Below are positions 12,801 through 23,553 of a DNA stretch of 64,000 nucleotides, in pieces. The DNA is from Nicotiana tabacum (taxonomy: Eukaryota > Streptophyta > Magnoliopsida > Solanales > Solanaceae), in the NCBI RefSeq assembly GCF_000715075.1, contig NC_134095.1, forward strand, positions 61,128,419 through 61,192,418, in the 5' to 3' direction. Position 1 is the stretch's first letter; every line of letters starts with the position of its first letter. The position numbers and the translations under genes were made by a program. The notes below the pieces were generated by a model. The model saw nothing but the letters and a program-made list of their open reading frames with translations, searched no databases and was not told where the DNA came from.

Positions 12801-15800
12801 ATTTCTGAGGTACTACCAGTCTCTTCTTTTGGAGATTCAGTCACTATCTCCCATCCATCTGCCTCTACATCTCCAGCTCCACCACCTATAGCTCCCGTTC
12901 CACCATCTATAGCTCTAGTTCCACCACCTATAGGTCCAATGCCTCCACATAATCCAGTTCAACCTTCTGCAGCTCCGCCACTCTTAACTTATCATCGCCG
13001 TCCACATCCAGCATCAGGCCCAGGTGATTCACGTCCTACATCAGATTCTGCACCTACTGCAGACTTGTCTCCTCTTAGTCAACCAATTGCACTCTGCAAG
13101 GTGTACGGTCCACACTTAATCCTAATCCCCACTATGTTGGTCTAAGTTATCATCGTCTGTCGTCACCTCATTATGCTTTTATATCTTTTTTGTCCACTGT
13201 TTCTATTCCCTAAGTCTACAGGTGAGGCACTATCTCATCCTGGATGGCGATAGGCTATGATTGACGAGATGTCTGCTTTACATGCGAGTGGCACTTGGGA
13301 ACTTGTTCCTCTTCCTGCAAGTAAGTCTACTGTTGGTTGTCGTTGGGTTTATGCAATCAAAGTCAGCCCGGATGGTCAGGTTGATCGGCTTAAGGCTCGT
13401 CCTGTTGCAAAAGGATATACTCAGATTTTTGGGCTTGATTATAGTGATACTTTCTCTCCCGTGGCTAAAGTAGCATTTGTTCGTCTTTTTTTGTCCATGG
13501 TTGTTGTACGTCATTGGCCTTTTTATCAGTTAGACATTAAGAATGCTTTTCTCCACGGTGATCTTGACGAGGAAGTTTATATGGAGCAACCACCTGGTTT
13601 TGTTGCTCAGAGGGAGTTTAGTGGTTGTGTATGCAGATTGTGCAGGTCACTATATGGTTTGAAACAGTCCTCTCGAGCCTGGTTTGGTAAGTTGAGCACA
13701 ATTATTCAGGAGTTTGGCATGACTCATAGTGAGGCTGATCACTTTGTGTTTTATCAGCATTCTGCTCTGAATCTGTGTATTTATCTGGTGGTTTATGTTG
13801 ATAATATTGTTATTACTGACAACGATCAGGATGATATTACTAATCTGAAGCAACATCTCTTTCAGCACTTCCAGACTAAGGATCTGGGCAGATTGAAGTA
13901 TTTTCTAGGTATTGAGGTCGCTCAGTCTAGCTCAGGTATTGTTATTTCACAGCGGAAGTATGCCTTAGACATTCTTGAGGAGACTGGAATGATGGGTTGC
14001 AGACCTATTGACTCTCCTATGGATCCGAATGCTAAGCTTCTGCCTGGACAGGGGAGCCTCTTAGAGACCCTACGAGATATAGGAGGTTGGTTGGAAAATT
14101 GAATTACCTCACAGTGACTAGACCTGACATTTCTTTTCCAGTGAGTGTTGTAAGTTAGTTTATGGATTCTCCCTGTGATAATCACTGGGATGCAGTTGTT
14201 CGTATTCTTCGGTATATAAAGTCAGCTCCAGGCAAAGGATTACTATTTGAGGATCGAGGCCACAAGCAGATTGTTGGGTACACAGATGCTGATTGGCCAA
14301 GATCACCTTCTGATAGACGATCTATATATGGATATTGTGTTGTAGTAGGAGGTAATTTGGTCTCGTGGAAGAGCAAGAAACAAAATGTAATTGCTCGATC
14401 TAGCGCCGAAGCGGAATATCGAGCCATGGCTATGGCAACGTGTGAGTTAGTTTGGGTCAAGCAGTCGCTCAAGGAGTTAAAGTTCAGAGAAATCAGCAGG
14501 ATGGAACTAGAGTGTGATAACCAAGCTGCTCTTCATATTGCGTCAAATCCGGTGTTCCATGAGAGGACTAAACACATTGAGATCGACTGTCACTTTGTCA
14601 GAGAAAAAATACTTTCAGGAGATATTGTTACAAAGTTTGTAAAGTCGAATGATCAACTAGCAGATATTTTCACTAAGTTTCTTACTGGTTCTCGTATTAG
14701 TTACATGTGTAACAAGCTCGGTACATATGATGTGTATACACCGGCTTGACGGGAGTGTTAGATATGTACATAATGTAGTCTTGTCCCACATTGGAATAAG
14801 AGTAATATGTCCTTGTATAGTATAGCTATAAATAAGGACCTCTTGTATTGTATTGAACACACAATATCAATATATCATATTTTCTCCCGTGCCTTCTCAC
14901 ACAAAAGAAGTGTTTTTTCTCTTTTTCTATCTTCTCATCCTTGTGTAGTTATCATCTCCCCTATGGAGTTGCTAAAGTCTTAACATGGAAATGTCCATTT
15001 CCAGATTGGACATTCATATAGCAGCACAAAAAACTTAACCACTCCCTCCATTTCAATTTATGTGTGACAATTTGACTTGGCACAAAATCAAAGAAAATAA
15101 TGTGGCTATAAAAGCTTCTCATTAAGGGTAAAACGAAAAGTATAAAGTTAAATTGTTTCCAATATCATTTTTTTTTGGAATGGACTAATAAAGAAAGTGT
15201 GTCATACAAATTGAAATGGAGGGAGTATAAGTTTTCTTGAACATACACCAATAGTGATATGTATGAGAAAAAGAAATTTATAGCTTTACTTGAAACTAGC
15301 TTTCTAATTCCAGCATGTTTAAGTTTAACGTGGTCAATCCCAGGTGTATTCAACTTGTACACTATGAAGATAAGTTATGTGGGAACTGATATAGATTAGC
15401 ATCCTTGAATTTTCTAGTTCTCACTTTAATCAGTACTAGTCTAAGAAGTTAAGGAATTCAAAAACATGTTCCCAGAGTGCCACCCTCTCCCCCTAAACTA
15501 AAAGCTTTTTTTTTTAATCTAATAAAGTTCCCAAATGCCTAAGTGATCTTATCAATCCAATGGTGAAGAATTATTGGATGATGTTCAATGTTGGATGATC
15601 TGCTTCACTTAAAGAAAAGCTTTTTTCTTCTTTCTTTTTTTTCTGTTTAGCAGACAATTAACACACGAAACTAGCTTGAACTGTGGAGAAACATTCCAGA
15701 AAGTAAGTGAATGAGTAGCAGAGAGACTAGATATATGCACTGTAAAGTTTAGCCAACATAAGAAGAGTAAAGTTGTAAGGAGATCAGACGGGACTGTAGT

Positions 15801-18800
15801 GTCTAAGAGCCAGCAATTCGAAGTCTAGGCTTGAGATTCGAAGAGAATGGTATGATAGACGAAGATGTAAGTAACACATAGTCAATATAGGATGATTGGA
15901 ATGGAGAAATTCTATCGTAAAGTTATGTGATAGGAAGATACCTACCAAAGTAAAATCAAGTATTATCAAAACACTAGTAAGACCGACAATGTTATATGGG
16001 ATGAATGTTCGGCCTCTAAGATCCAACATATACACAAGATGTGTGTTGCACAAACATGGATGTCAAGATAGATATGCAATCATACAAGATTAGAAATTAT
16101 CACAGTCGGCAGCAGGTGCAAATAGCACACATGGAGGATAAATGAGCAGAGAGAAGGTTGCTTGAGAAGCTTTTTTTCTTTTGGTATAAGGTAAGGTAGC
16201 TTGAGATGGTTTGATCATGTTCTACGTTCACCTCCAAATGCACTGGTTTGAGGTGTGAAACTATGGTGATTGAAGGTGCTAAAAGGGGATGAGATAAACC
16301 TAAAATCACATGGAAGGAGATTATCCTAAGAGAACTACAATCTCTTGGAATCCATGCAAGCTTAGCGGGGATACCAATTAGTTAGGATTAAAGCCTAGTC
16401 ATGTAGATAGTCTTACGTTAGATCCAATATCCATTAGGAGACTTTAATCTCATTAGAGTTCGTACTGCAATAGTAGAAAATGTAGAGAACTTCTAGTGTT
16501 AGAAAGCCTAAGTTATTGATTAGCATCAGATTGAGACGAGTTTGAATGAGTGACATGGATAGTGAGAATTCATACAGTGGCCCTAGGTAGTTGGGATTGA
16601 GGGGCAGTTGTTGTTTACTTTTTAAGCATTTTTAAATTATGCAGCTTTTCCTAGAGGCTAGAGGTAATCCTAGGCAAATCCAACTGCTGTTACTATTTCT
16701 GTCAGCATGTTCACTGATGAGCAACTACCATCGCCGTCCTGTTGGCTACAGAATGTTTTCAATTGTTTCACCCATGAAATAACCACTTAATTTTGATTTT
16801 GTTTCCCTGATCTTTTCAACTAGAACATAAGCCAACAGCAGTAAACTTATCATTTTCGAAAGAAATCTTAAATGCCAATGCAAAGTACAAACCTCATAGT
16901 CAATTAGTTGAATAATGTTGTTCTTGCCCTTCAGTCTCTTTAAATACTCAATTTCCTGACAAAACCCATATGAAGTAGCATAGTCACGACCTTTAAGCTT
17001 GATTTTCTTCAAAGCATAAATTGAGCAATCTGATGCAATGACTTTGTGGACCTCACTACTTCCACCACTACCTATCTTTCCAAGCCTTTGGTAATGCTTT
17101 CCATTAACTTTGAAAAAAGTATCAGGATCATAACTTTTTTTACGAGAAGAAGATGGCGCCTTACTGCCTATGCTTTTTTCTTCCTTTTTAGACTTAGAAG
17201 GTTCCAACTTCACATTGGAAGATGAAACTTTTGACAAGGGAGCTTCTGATTGTATATCGGTGACACATTCTTTGGCTGAGTTATCTTCAAGAGGGGAAGT
17301 ATCTTTAGGCATGTCACCTGTAATCGGCATACTACTCTTTTGTCCTTCAGCCAGATTAGGTCTCTTAAATTCTGAATCAGTTCCAATGGTAGAACTAGCT
17401 ACTGCCACAGCAGTCTGATCAACTGAAAATCTGTTTTCATGCTTTGGAAAAGGATATGACGGCTGCATCTGATGTTCAGATTTAAGTTTAGGTTCCCCCA
17501 GAGACTCCATAGAGTTGCTCGTTAGATGAGGTTGAGAACAATAGGTTGTTGAGTTTAGCATGTGAGCAGATGTGGAGTTTATCAATGTTGTCGTAGTGCA
17601 AGATGACCCAACGACTGAAGCTTGAGTCATAGGATGGCTCAAATCACTCCGTAAGAAGTTCCTGAATTGGTGAATCTGATCTGCAGCTCCTAATGTTCTA
17701 TTTTCCAATAGAGAAGAATTCCTGTTACCATCCACATCTGTGCTTTGGATATTTTGATCTCTCAAGACTTGGCTAGCAGCAGTCACAGCCTCCATCTGAT
17801 TGCCTACATCCCAATCCATTTCTGCCAATGTAAGTGAATTCACATGAGATAACAAGCACTGTTCTAGTGACTGTTTGGTCATTGACACCTGCATAAAGCA
17901 TATATCCTATGTACTATAATCTGCAAACTACTAAACTGACCTAGTTTACAGAGTAGATTAGCCAGTAAGACATCCTTTAGTTTGATAGATAAGCACTAAA
18001 CAGATTATTCAGTCGATGAAATATGCAAAAGCTCAAGATATGTCTAATAGAAAAGATGGTCATATGCAGTGAAGTTAGAGGAGTTCATAAATGAAGCATA
18101 CTATCACTACCCTGCGACTTGGAAGTGCTTTCAGCAGCAAAATGGACCCTCTTCTGCCCTTCAGCCAATAAAATATGTTCACACTCTGTAACCGAGGAAG
18201 CAGCTGTGATGTTGCTTCTACGACCAGTAAAGGATCTGGGTTGATCTCTCAAACTGTTGAAAGAATTATAATTCTCTTCATGTGCATCCACAGTGGAACC
18301 ATATTCTGAAGGTAGCATCGCATCCTCTTGAGCTTCAACAGTAACAGAGCCAATGTTCTTTGGTTGTGAAATACATTCCATTAGCCTGTGACTCAGAGAA
18401 ATCTCATCTTGGGTCTTCTTTGTATCAAGTGCACAATCTGTATTCAAAGTAGAGCCTTTTGAAGCTCCCCGCTGAGGAGCTACCGATCTCCTTGGCATAA
18501 GAACATTTGACTGCATTGTACCTAAAGAATTCTTATGTTAGATCTCTTGGCTTTTAAAGTTGTCTTTGAGTGGTGAATCAGAATGGCCAAGCTCCAAAAT
18601 TTTGGGAGAAAGGAAAAAGACAAAATAAGACAAACCAAAACATAAAAGAAAAGAGAAAAGCTCTTGGAAGCCCAACTTTAGCTGAACAGAAAGCAATTTC
18701 CAAAAAGAATAAAACAAACATGAAACAGATGCATTTAAAATGGGAAAGGAGAACTTAAGTATGGTCAGAAAGGTACTGATGATCAAACCGTTGCTGGGAA

Positions 18801-19637
18801 GATAGTGAAATTTATAGTGATAAGATAAGGGGAAAGCAGAATTAATCAATATAACAATATATGTAGTAGTTTAATGGAAATAATGACTATGATGCCAATC
18901 ATTAGAAAATAAGTGCCAGCCAAAAAGCACCATTGCTTTTCAGTTTCTAGCATCCTCATTAGCAGAAGGTTCCACTTTCAAGTGAAACATTTAGAAAGAG
19001 ATTGAAAATGCATATGCATCAGGACGACAAGCAGTATGAGGTTTATCAAAAGAGAAACAGAAAAGCCTAAGACCGTGCAAATTAATAAAATAGAAATTAT
19101 GAGAGCCAAGAATTTATACAAGGGGATTCAAAAGTGGCAACTTTTGCACTCCCTTTGCCACTACACTAGAATTTTCTCTTATGTCTAAGGGATTCAACAG
19201 CTTACTTTTTACCCCAGAAAATTGGTTTTTGCCTATTTGCACAGTATATCTTTTCCTTTCGTTTAATCTAGCTCCACTGCGCTCAATACTACAAAATTAC
19301 CAAAAATTGATAGGACATGTCACCAGAAACCCTATAAGCTTACACTATAGAGATAAAAAGCCCTAAAACAGCCAAAACATTAGAAGAGATAATTATCACC
19401 CAAAAAAAAAAGCCCTAAAAGTATTGGCAGCATTGAGAAATAGTTACCGAGCGGACGAGGGCGTTTGATGGCTTGAATGTGACGGATTAAATCCGACTGA
19501 GAAGATGAGGAAGATGAAGGCGTCGCTGTTGTAAACGAACGGCTGACGTTGGCGGATTCTGACGGACGAATGGAAATGGGCTTAGTCCCTGCTGCTGCTG
19601 GTTGGCGTTCTAGAAGGTTCGCCGTCTCACTTTCCAT
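6314..19637 (-). CDS. MPS1: Plant MPS1/TTK dual-specificity spindle-checkpoint kinase
   Basis: Six minus-strand exons: 19637-19448, 18521-18111, 17888-16893, 10072-9872, 7216-7055 and 6892-6314. They encode about 845 residues. The first ~455 residues are Ser-rich and probably disordered, as expected for MPS1. The kinase domain is complete. It has the glycine loop GSGGSSEV (~473-480), ALKK lysine (~494), QEIEYL helix-C Glu (~512), HSDLKPAN catalytic loop (~617), DFG (~634) and a SPE motif (~661). The WQQILLAV...[16 protein letters not shown] block is typical of MPS1/TTK. The family acts at kinetochores in the spindle assembly checkpoint. All splice phases fit except exon 2 to exon 3 (see findings). 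Intron 3 is swollen to 6.8 kb by transposons. Residue numbers carry an error of a few residues. Confidence 0.9.
7055..7216 (-). CDS. MPS1: MPS1 coding exon 5 (catalytic loop)
   Basis: 54 codons between TTTGCAG|CAAATA and CACAG|GTATTC, phase 0 at both ends. It carries HSDLKPANF and IDFGIAKAI, the catalytic and metal-binding segments, so the kinase looks catalytically intact. Confidence 0.9.
8218..9600. mobile_element. Possible 1.4-kb inverted-repeat element in MPS1 intron 4
   Basis: About 55 bp at 8218-8275 (ACCCC, then AATTCCTTTTACA, then CTTTTCTT) resembles the reverse complement of 9545-9600 at about 65-70%. The ordered pattern is TTA-ATA-TTACCCC-AAATTC-TTTACA-CTTTTCTT. Between them is unremarkable sequence with no transposase. 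No target duplication is convincing, so this may be an old degraded element or two related insertions. Confidence 0.3.
9872..10072 (-). CDS. MPS1: MPS1 coding exon 4 (hinge region)
   Basis: 67 codons between TTAG|GTCACAG and TGGCAG|GTCATT, phase 0 at both ends. It encodes the hinge segment with [15 protein letters not shown], which follows directly from LIDYE of exon 3 and runs to RFYWQ, which joins QILLAV in exon 5. Confidence 0.9.
10559..10704 (+). repeat. 5' LTR of the intronic Copia element
   Basis: Begins TGTTAGATATGTACATAATG and ends TTCTCACA. A TATA box TATAAATA sits at 10630-10637. A short LTR of this size is typical of small-LTR Copia lineages. Confidence 0.95.
10705..10716 (+). other. 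Primer binding site of the intronic Copia element
   Basis: TGGTATCAGAGC follows the 5' LTR directly. This is the initiator tRNA-Met primer site used by most plant Copia elements. Confidence 0.9.
10717..11385 (+). other. Leader of the intronic Copia element, gag missing
   Basis: This 670-bp stretch between primer site and protease holds leader-like sequence with repeated TTCCGACCACTT and TTTTTCCGG motifs. No gag-like reading frame is recognisable. A complete Copia element needs gag here, so it has been deleted. Confidence 0.6.
11386..12027 (+). pseudogene. Copia protease and GAG-pre-integrase fragment
   Basis: The open frame contains [14 protein letters not shown], the DSGA aspartic-protease active site of Copia polyproteins. 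About 130 residues later comes [19 protein letters not shown], the GAG-pre-integrase/zinc-binding segment. The frame ends at 12027, where a frameshift separates it from the integrase. It is part of a single ancestral polyprotein and is not expected to be functional. Confidence 0.85.
12008..12662 (+). pseudogene. Copia integrase fragment, frameshifted
   Basis: Two overlapping frames (12008-12397 and 12330-12662) give integrase pieces: [20 protein letters not shown], a SDNAREY-type segment readable only in another frame near 12285, and [20 protein letters not shown], which holds the catalytic Glu. The first catalytic Asp appears replaced by Tyr, since SYVWGP stands where this family has S-D-VWG. 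Integrase is therefore dead on two counts. Confidence 0.8.
12735..13145 (+). pseudogene. Copia integrase-RT linker, Pro/Ser-rich
   Basis: The frame begins [14 protein letters not shown], the conserved sequence after the integrase C-terminus. It continues as a Pro/Ser-rich linker with repeated [14 protein letters not shown] units before frame is lost near 13145. Confidence 0.65.
13257..14102 (+). pseudogene. Copia reverse transcriptase fragment
   Basis: It contains [38 protein letters not shown] and [12 protein letters not shown], the standard order of Copia RT blocks. The active site reads YVDN where YVDD is expected, so the second metal-binding Asp is lost. The frame breaks at 14102 before RNase H. 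Confidence 0.9.
14162..14749 (+). pseudogene. Copia RNase H and polyprotein C-terminus
   Basis: [16 protein letters not shown] (catalytic Asp), [20 protein letters not shown] (Glu), [15 protein letters not shown] and [16 protein letters not shown] are the RNase H blocks in order. The frame ends shortly before the 3' LTR. Confidence 0.9.
14756..14901 (+). repeat. 3' LTR of the intronic Copia element
   Basis: Same sequence as the 5' LTR with four substitutions. TATA box at 14827-14834. Preceded by a short purine tract GACGGGAG. Confidence 0.95.
15041..15226. mobile_element. Stowaway MITE in MPS1 intron 3
   Basis: Left end ACTCCCTCCATTTCAATTTA and right end AAATTGAAATGGAGGGAGT form the classic Stowaway terminal pair over about 186 bp. 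The TA target base pair is clear only on the right. Confidence 0.85.
15740..16600 (+). mobile_element. LINE relic (RT C-terminal region) in MPS1 intron 3
   Basis: Translations in shifting frames give [31 protein letters not shown] and, further on, a WFDHVL..PPNALV-like block. All are recognisable from the 3' part of plant LINE reverse transcriptases. Many stops and frameshifts interrupt it. Borders are approximate. Confidence 0.65.
16893..17888 (-). CDS. MPS1: MPS1 coding exon 3 (linker and kinase N-lobe)
   Basis: The acceptor TATGCAG|GTGTCA opens 332 codons ending at CTATGAG|GTTTGT. The first ~255 codons are a Ser-rich linker. The last ~75 hold the start of the kinase domain, including the glycine loop, the ATP-binding Lys and the helix-C Glu, and end IIQLIDYE. 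Confidence 0.85.
18111..18521 (-). CDS. MPS1: MPS1 coding exon 2
   Basis: The acceptor TTTAG|GTACAATG completes the split Gly codon of exon 1. The open frame continues to GTCGCAGG|GTAGTG, the best donor, which leaves one base of a codon. The product is low-complexity, with Ser, Glu and Gln rich stretches. The donor phase does not suit the next exon as drawn. Confidence 0.7.
19448..19637 (-). CDS. MPS1: MPS1 coding exon 1
   Basis: It starts at the ATG of [13 protein letters not shown] and runs 63 codons plus one base to a CG|GTAACT donor. The product is Ser/Thr-rich and ends in a basic IKRPRPL segment. The ATG is the first in frame, with no upstream in-frame extension that looks coding. Confidence 0.75.
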
Positions 19638-20371
19638 TGATCAATTGCGACTTGCATTTCTCTCCAATTTGTTCGCTACAGTAGTGCACAATTCGCTGAT
19701 AGAAATATCGGTACATATCCGTGCATATCCATATATAAGAGAAATGAAAATTTAGATAGTGTTTAGTTTATGAAAATGGTGACGAATCTGTGGATCCATG
19801 AACACCACTGTGGAGAGAGAGAGAGAGAGAGATCTTAGAGCTTAGGTGAGAGAAAGGCTTTCGCATTAAGTTCAAAATGGCTTCTTGGCGCTCCACAAAT
19901 GGGCTGCTTCCTTTGCACTTTGCGCCCTAGTGTCTGTCATTTTGCACTTTGCGCCCTATCCATTTTATGTTCAAGTTTCAACGTGTTCTATGGAGAAAAT
20001 AATTCAAACGGCAAAAAATACCCCTCAGTTATGGAAAATAGATAACTTTAACCTTCATTTGAATTTGGTCTTAAATATCTGCTTCGGCGTCGTTTGTTAC
20101 ATAAATGAGGATATTAATCTTGTGGGTATAGCTAATACTGGTATAAATGTTATACCAAAATAATGGTATTAGTTATTCCACGTAGAAGGTGGAATAGCTA
20201 ACCCCATGAGATATTTCAGAATTATAATCACATATAATATTCTAAAAATTGAACCACACCGTTAGTCAACTGACTCATATTTGTATCTCAACTATAAATA
20301 ACGGAAAATGGTTCAAAATGCTCCTAAACTATTGGAAAAGGTTTAAAAATACTTTTATTGGGCTAAAAATA
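19638..20371. other. MPS1 upstream region, no gene seen
   Basis: Contains the MPS1 5' flank, a (GA)n tract at 19813-19832 and a doubled TTTGCACTTTGCGCCCTA motif (19912-19931 and 19941-19960). No further coding sequence is recognised. Confidence 0.5.
19729..19738 (-). promoter_or_regulatory. Possible TATA box upstream of MPS1
   Basis: On the minus strand TTATATATGG lies about 95 bp upstream of the start codon. Position and sequence are plausible for a core promoter, but the region is AT-rich and the match could be chance. A (GA)n tract, also common near plant start sites, lies further upstream at 19813-19832. Confidence 0.25.
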
Positions 20372-21150
20372 CCCCTTCATCCAACTTTTTGGCTCACTTA
20401 TGTCCTTTGACCGTTAGGTCAATGCTCAATTAAAAATAATTAATTAAAAAAAATATTTGCAAATTATTAATAGTCCACTAATTTAGTAAAGTCTTCTTCT
20501 TCTTTTTTTCAGTTTTTACAAAAAAAAAACATTTTGTTTTAAAAAACTGAAAAAAATATAAAAAAAGAAAAAAAATATTTTTAATAAAATATTTTCGTTT
20601 TTTAAAAACTGAAAAATATTATCGACAAAATATTTTCGTTTTTGAAAAATATTTTTTTTTCATTTTTAAATTTTTTGAAAGCATTTAAATTCCACGCGGC
20701 AACTTCTTATTGGTTGAAATTAAAATTTCTAACCTATTAGAAAGACTAATAACAAAATATTTTTGTTTTTTAAAAACCGAACTTTTTTTAAAAAAAAAAC
20801 TGGAAAAAAATGAAAATAGGGGTCGGGTTGTGGGTTTTTTTAAAAACGGGTTAGGTAAAAAAAATGGGTCGTTTTAGTCTGGTGTTGTCACGTGTCACTC
20901 CATCCAAAAATAATTTTTACAAAAAAAATGGTTTAAAAAACTAAAAAAAATAATATTTTTTTTTGTAAAAATTGAATTGTTTTTTGTAAAAACTGAAAAA
21001 AAGAAGAAGAAGACTTTACTAAATTAGTAGACTACTGGTGCATTAGTTTAAAAAAATAAAAATATTTTACAAAATATTTTTTTTAAGTAATTATTTTTAA
21101 TTCAGCATTGACCTAACGGTCAAAGGGCATAAGTAAACCAAAAATGCCCC
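20372..21150. mobile_element. Long-TIR AT-rich element
   Basis: The left arm (about 20372-20530) and right arm (about 20985-21150) are inverted copies. Both carry GACCTAACGGTCAA-type sequence next to the end and, further in, AAGAAGAAGACTTTACTAAAT. The interior is poly(A/T)-rich, non-coding and itself partly self-complementary around 20690-20760. No duplication is clear. Confidence 0.55.
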
Positions 21151-21343
21151 ATCATTGACTGCCCACATCCAGTCATCTCCATCATATACATAAAATTACC
21201 TCAGTTGAGTCCACATTGACCTCTAATGGTGTGAAATTATGTTGTAGGGAATAATCATGTTATGCAATGCAAATGGGGCATTTTGCATGTTGGGTAATAT
21301 GTATATGATGGAGATGACTGAATGTGGGCAGTCGATGATGGCT
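21147..21343. repeat. 47-bp inverted repeat at the 3' edge of a LINE
   Basis: 21147-21193 and 21298-21343 are inverted copies with only two or three mismatches, sharing GACTGCCCACAT and AGTCATCTCCATCATATACA. The right copy lies inside the LINE coding remnant on the minus strand. The left copy is the same LINE piece in the opposite orientation. Confidence 0.8.
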
Positions 21344-22960
21344 CATAAGCCATAGGAAATATTTGATTTTGTGGGGTAAGTGTAGTTTCCATAACCAATG
21401 GAAGGATGTGGTTGGTTCGTAAGAGTGTAATGTGTGATAGATTGATTTAACTGTGAAGAGGCCACTAGATGTGATGCCCCAATAAATATGGTCATATGTG
21501 TTAGTGTTTAGGATGGTAGGTACGTAGTGATGGGTAATTAACTCATTTATAGTCTTTGGTAGCTCAAAGGGTATTTTTTGAGTATTTATGTAGTTCCCCA
21601 TTATGTAATGGAAAAGTGATGAAGATTGATCATTATGGGGTAGGGGACCTTCAATTATTTTCCTTAGAGTTAAGTTAGTGTCTAGCCAAAGATCATTCTA
21701 GAAACTAATGTGTTTTCCATTAAGAGATGTCACTTTATGCCTAATTGACATGAGGACCAACCATGAGTGATTACTTTCGAGTTGGAGGACATATTTTTTG
21801 AATTAGTAATTGTTAAGTATTTGGTAATGATTACTCTAGCCTAGTGTGAGGAAGGTGATTGAAATAGTCTCCAAGCTAGGGAGCCCAATAATGCATAATT
21901 TTTATCTTTGAGGTTTTGTATACCCAATCCACCATTTTCCTTTGGTAATTGGACTGTTTCCCATTTAATAAGGTATAATTTGCGTTTTTGAGGAGTAGTG
22001 CCCCATAAGAAGTTTCTTTGATATCGTTCGAGCTTGTTAATGATAATATGAGGTATTTTGATTAATTGCATAACATGATTAGGCAGACAATTAAGTGTAG
22101 CTTTTATTAAAGTAGTGTGTCCCGCCATCGATAGGAATTTCATCTTCCAACCTGCTAATTTATTTTTAAAATTGTCTATTATGTATTGGAAGTGGGATGG
22201 GGTTTCTTTTGTGGTGAAAATAGGGTATCCAAGATATTTACCAAAGGTTATGCCCTCATTCATATAGAAAACCTGAGTAACACTATCTCGAGCTTCCTTA
22301 GGAGTGTTCTTTGAGAAGAAAATTTTGGATTTTGTATAATTAATAGTTAGCCCTGACAGTCTAGTAAAAAGGTTTAGCGTGTCTATAATTGAGTTATGCT
22401 CTTAGTAGTCAATTTAGAGGTTATAGTAATATCATCTACAAAGAGTAGATGGGATAGAGGTGGTCCCTGTCTGGATAACTTAATAGAGTGCCATCGTAGA
22501 TAGTCTACATCCATGTGCATTCTTCTGGATAGCATTTCCATGCAGAGTATAAAGATGTAAGGAGATAGCGGATCTCCTTGACGAATGCCTCTTGAAGGAA
22601 AAAAAAAAGGGAGTTAGTTGGCCATTATTTAAAATGGAAATTGAAGTGGTTGTGATGCATGACATTATGAGCTTTATAAACTTTGGTGGTAATTGGAAAT
22701 ATTGAAGCGTGTCATGTATAAAACTCCACTCAAGCTTATCAAAAGCCTTTTCTAAGTCCAATTTTAGCAAGAAAGCTGTCTGAGTTCCTTGTTTTCTTTC
22801 TAAATTGATGCATTCTTTCTTGCACTATAATGACATTGTCTGAGGCTCTTCTATGAGGTAAGAAGTTGATTGCTCAGGACTAATAATATTGATTAGGAAA
22901 GGTTTGATGCGTTTGACAAAAAAGTCCATATTCACATAGCATTTTAGTAACCCACTTACA
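21240..22960 (-). mobile_element. 5'-truncated LINE (L1-like) relic
   Basis: Minus-strand frames give, in order, LKLDLEKAFDKLEWSFIHD (RT palm, about 22710-22770) and an FVDD active site near 22430. Then come GKYLGYPIF, LAGWKMKFLSMAGHTTLIK and NFLWG (21841-22263), and a zinc-binding RT-associated domain FHWLWKLHLPHKIKYFLWL (21260-21601). Frameshifts separate them. Endonuclease and N-terminal parts are missing, as usual for LINE copies. Confidence 0.85.
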
Positions 22961-22961
22961 A

Positions 22962-23370
22962 CTTGTTTGGATGATTGTTACCTATTTACTTTAAAGAAAA
23001 TATTTATTTTGATTGTAACTTAAATTTTATTATACCGTATTGTTAAATTTATTGTTACGTAATGACGAAAAGTATCACTTTATGGAACGACGGATTTGGT
23101 GTGGTGGCGTCGTTTCTTTGCTTTTTTATCTCATCTTGCCCTTCCTTATTATTAGATAATCATATTTTATCCATTTTACCCCCTTTTATATAATAATTTT
23201 ACTTCGTATCCTATTTTTTCTTAGTAATTTAGCAAGTTATTCTTCATATTGATGTGTAATATCATGAAACGACAACAAATGATACAATCTATTAAAATAT
23301 TGTATTCATCAAACAATACAATACAATACAATACATTATGAAACGACCTGTAACAACAATCCAAACAAGT
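22962..23370. mobile_element. MITE with CTTGTTTGGAT termini
   Basis: ACTTGTTTGGATGATTGTTA at the left is mirrored by TAACAACAATCCAAACAAGT at the right. The interior has a second inverted pair around GAACGACG / GAAACGAC and a short (ATACA)n run. Non-coding. Confidence 0.65.
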
Positions 23371-23506
23371 TGTTAGCTTCATTATGAGCAAACTTTGTGG
23401 CCGTGAACTAATAGTTGAATCCTGAGAGAGCAGGCTAGAAGGAAAAAAAGTAGAATAAGTTTTTAAAAGATATATTCAAAGTTAGCATCAATTTTTAAAA
23501 TCGAGT

Positions 23507-23553
23507 TGTCACAACCCCAAATTTCCACTTCAGGATATCGTGATGGCGCCTAG
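23507..23553 (-). mobile_element. Outer Ty3-type LTR relic, fragment 1
   Basis: Starts TGTCACAACCCC on the + strand and matches the terminal style of the LTR at 25494. It continues after the inserted element at 25138, and again at 42564. It is the outermost layer of the nest. Confidence 0.55.

Larger units (their letters stand above)
10559..14901 (+). mobile_element. Copia LTR retrotransposon in MPS1 intron 3
   Basis: Two 146-bp LTRs (10559-10704 and 14756-14901) begin TGTTAG and end CACA. They are flanked by a 5-bp duplication CAAAA (10554-10558, 14902-14906). The element runs antisense to MPS1. The LTRs differ at 4 of 146 positions by my count (about 2.7%), so the insertion is fairly recent. 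The interior keeps protease, integrase, RT and RNase H in Copia order but is broken by frameshifts and stops. No gag was recognised. Confidence 0.95.
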
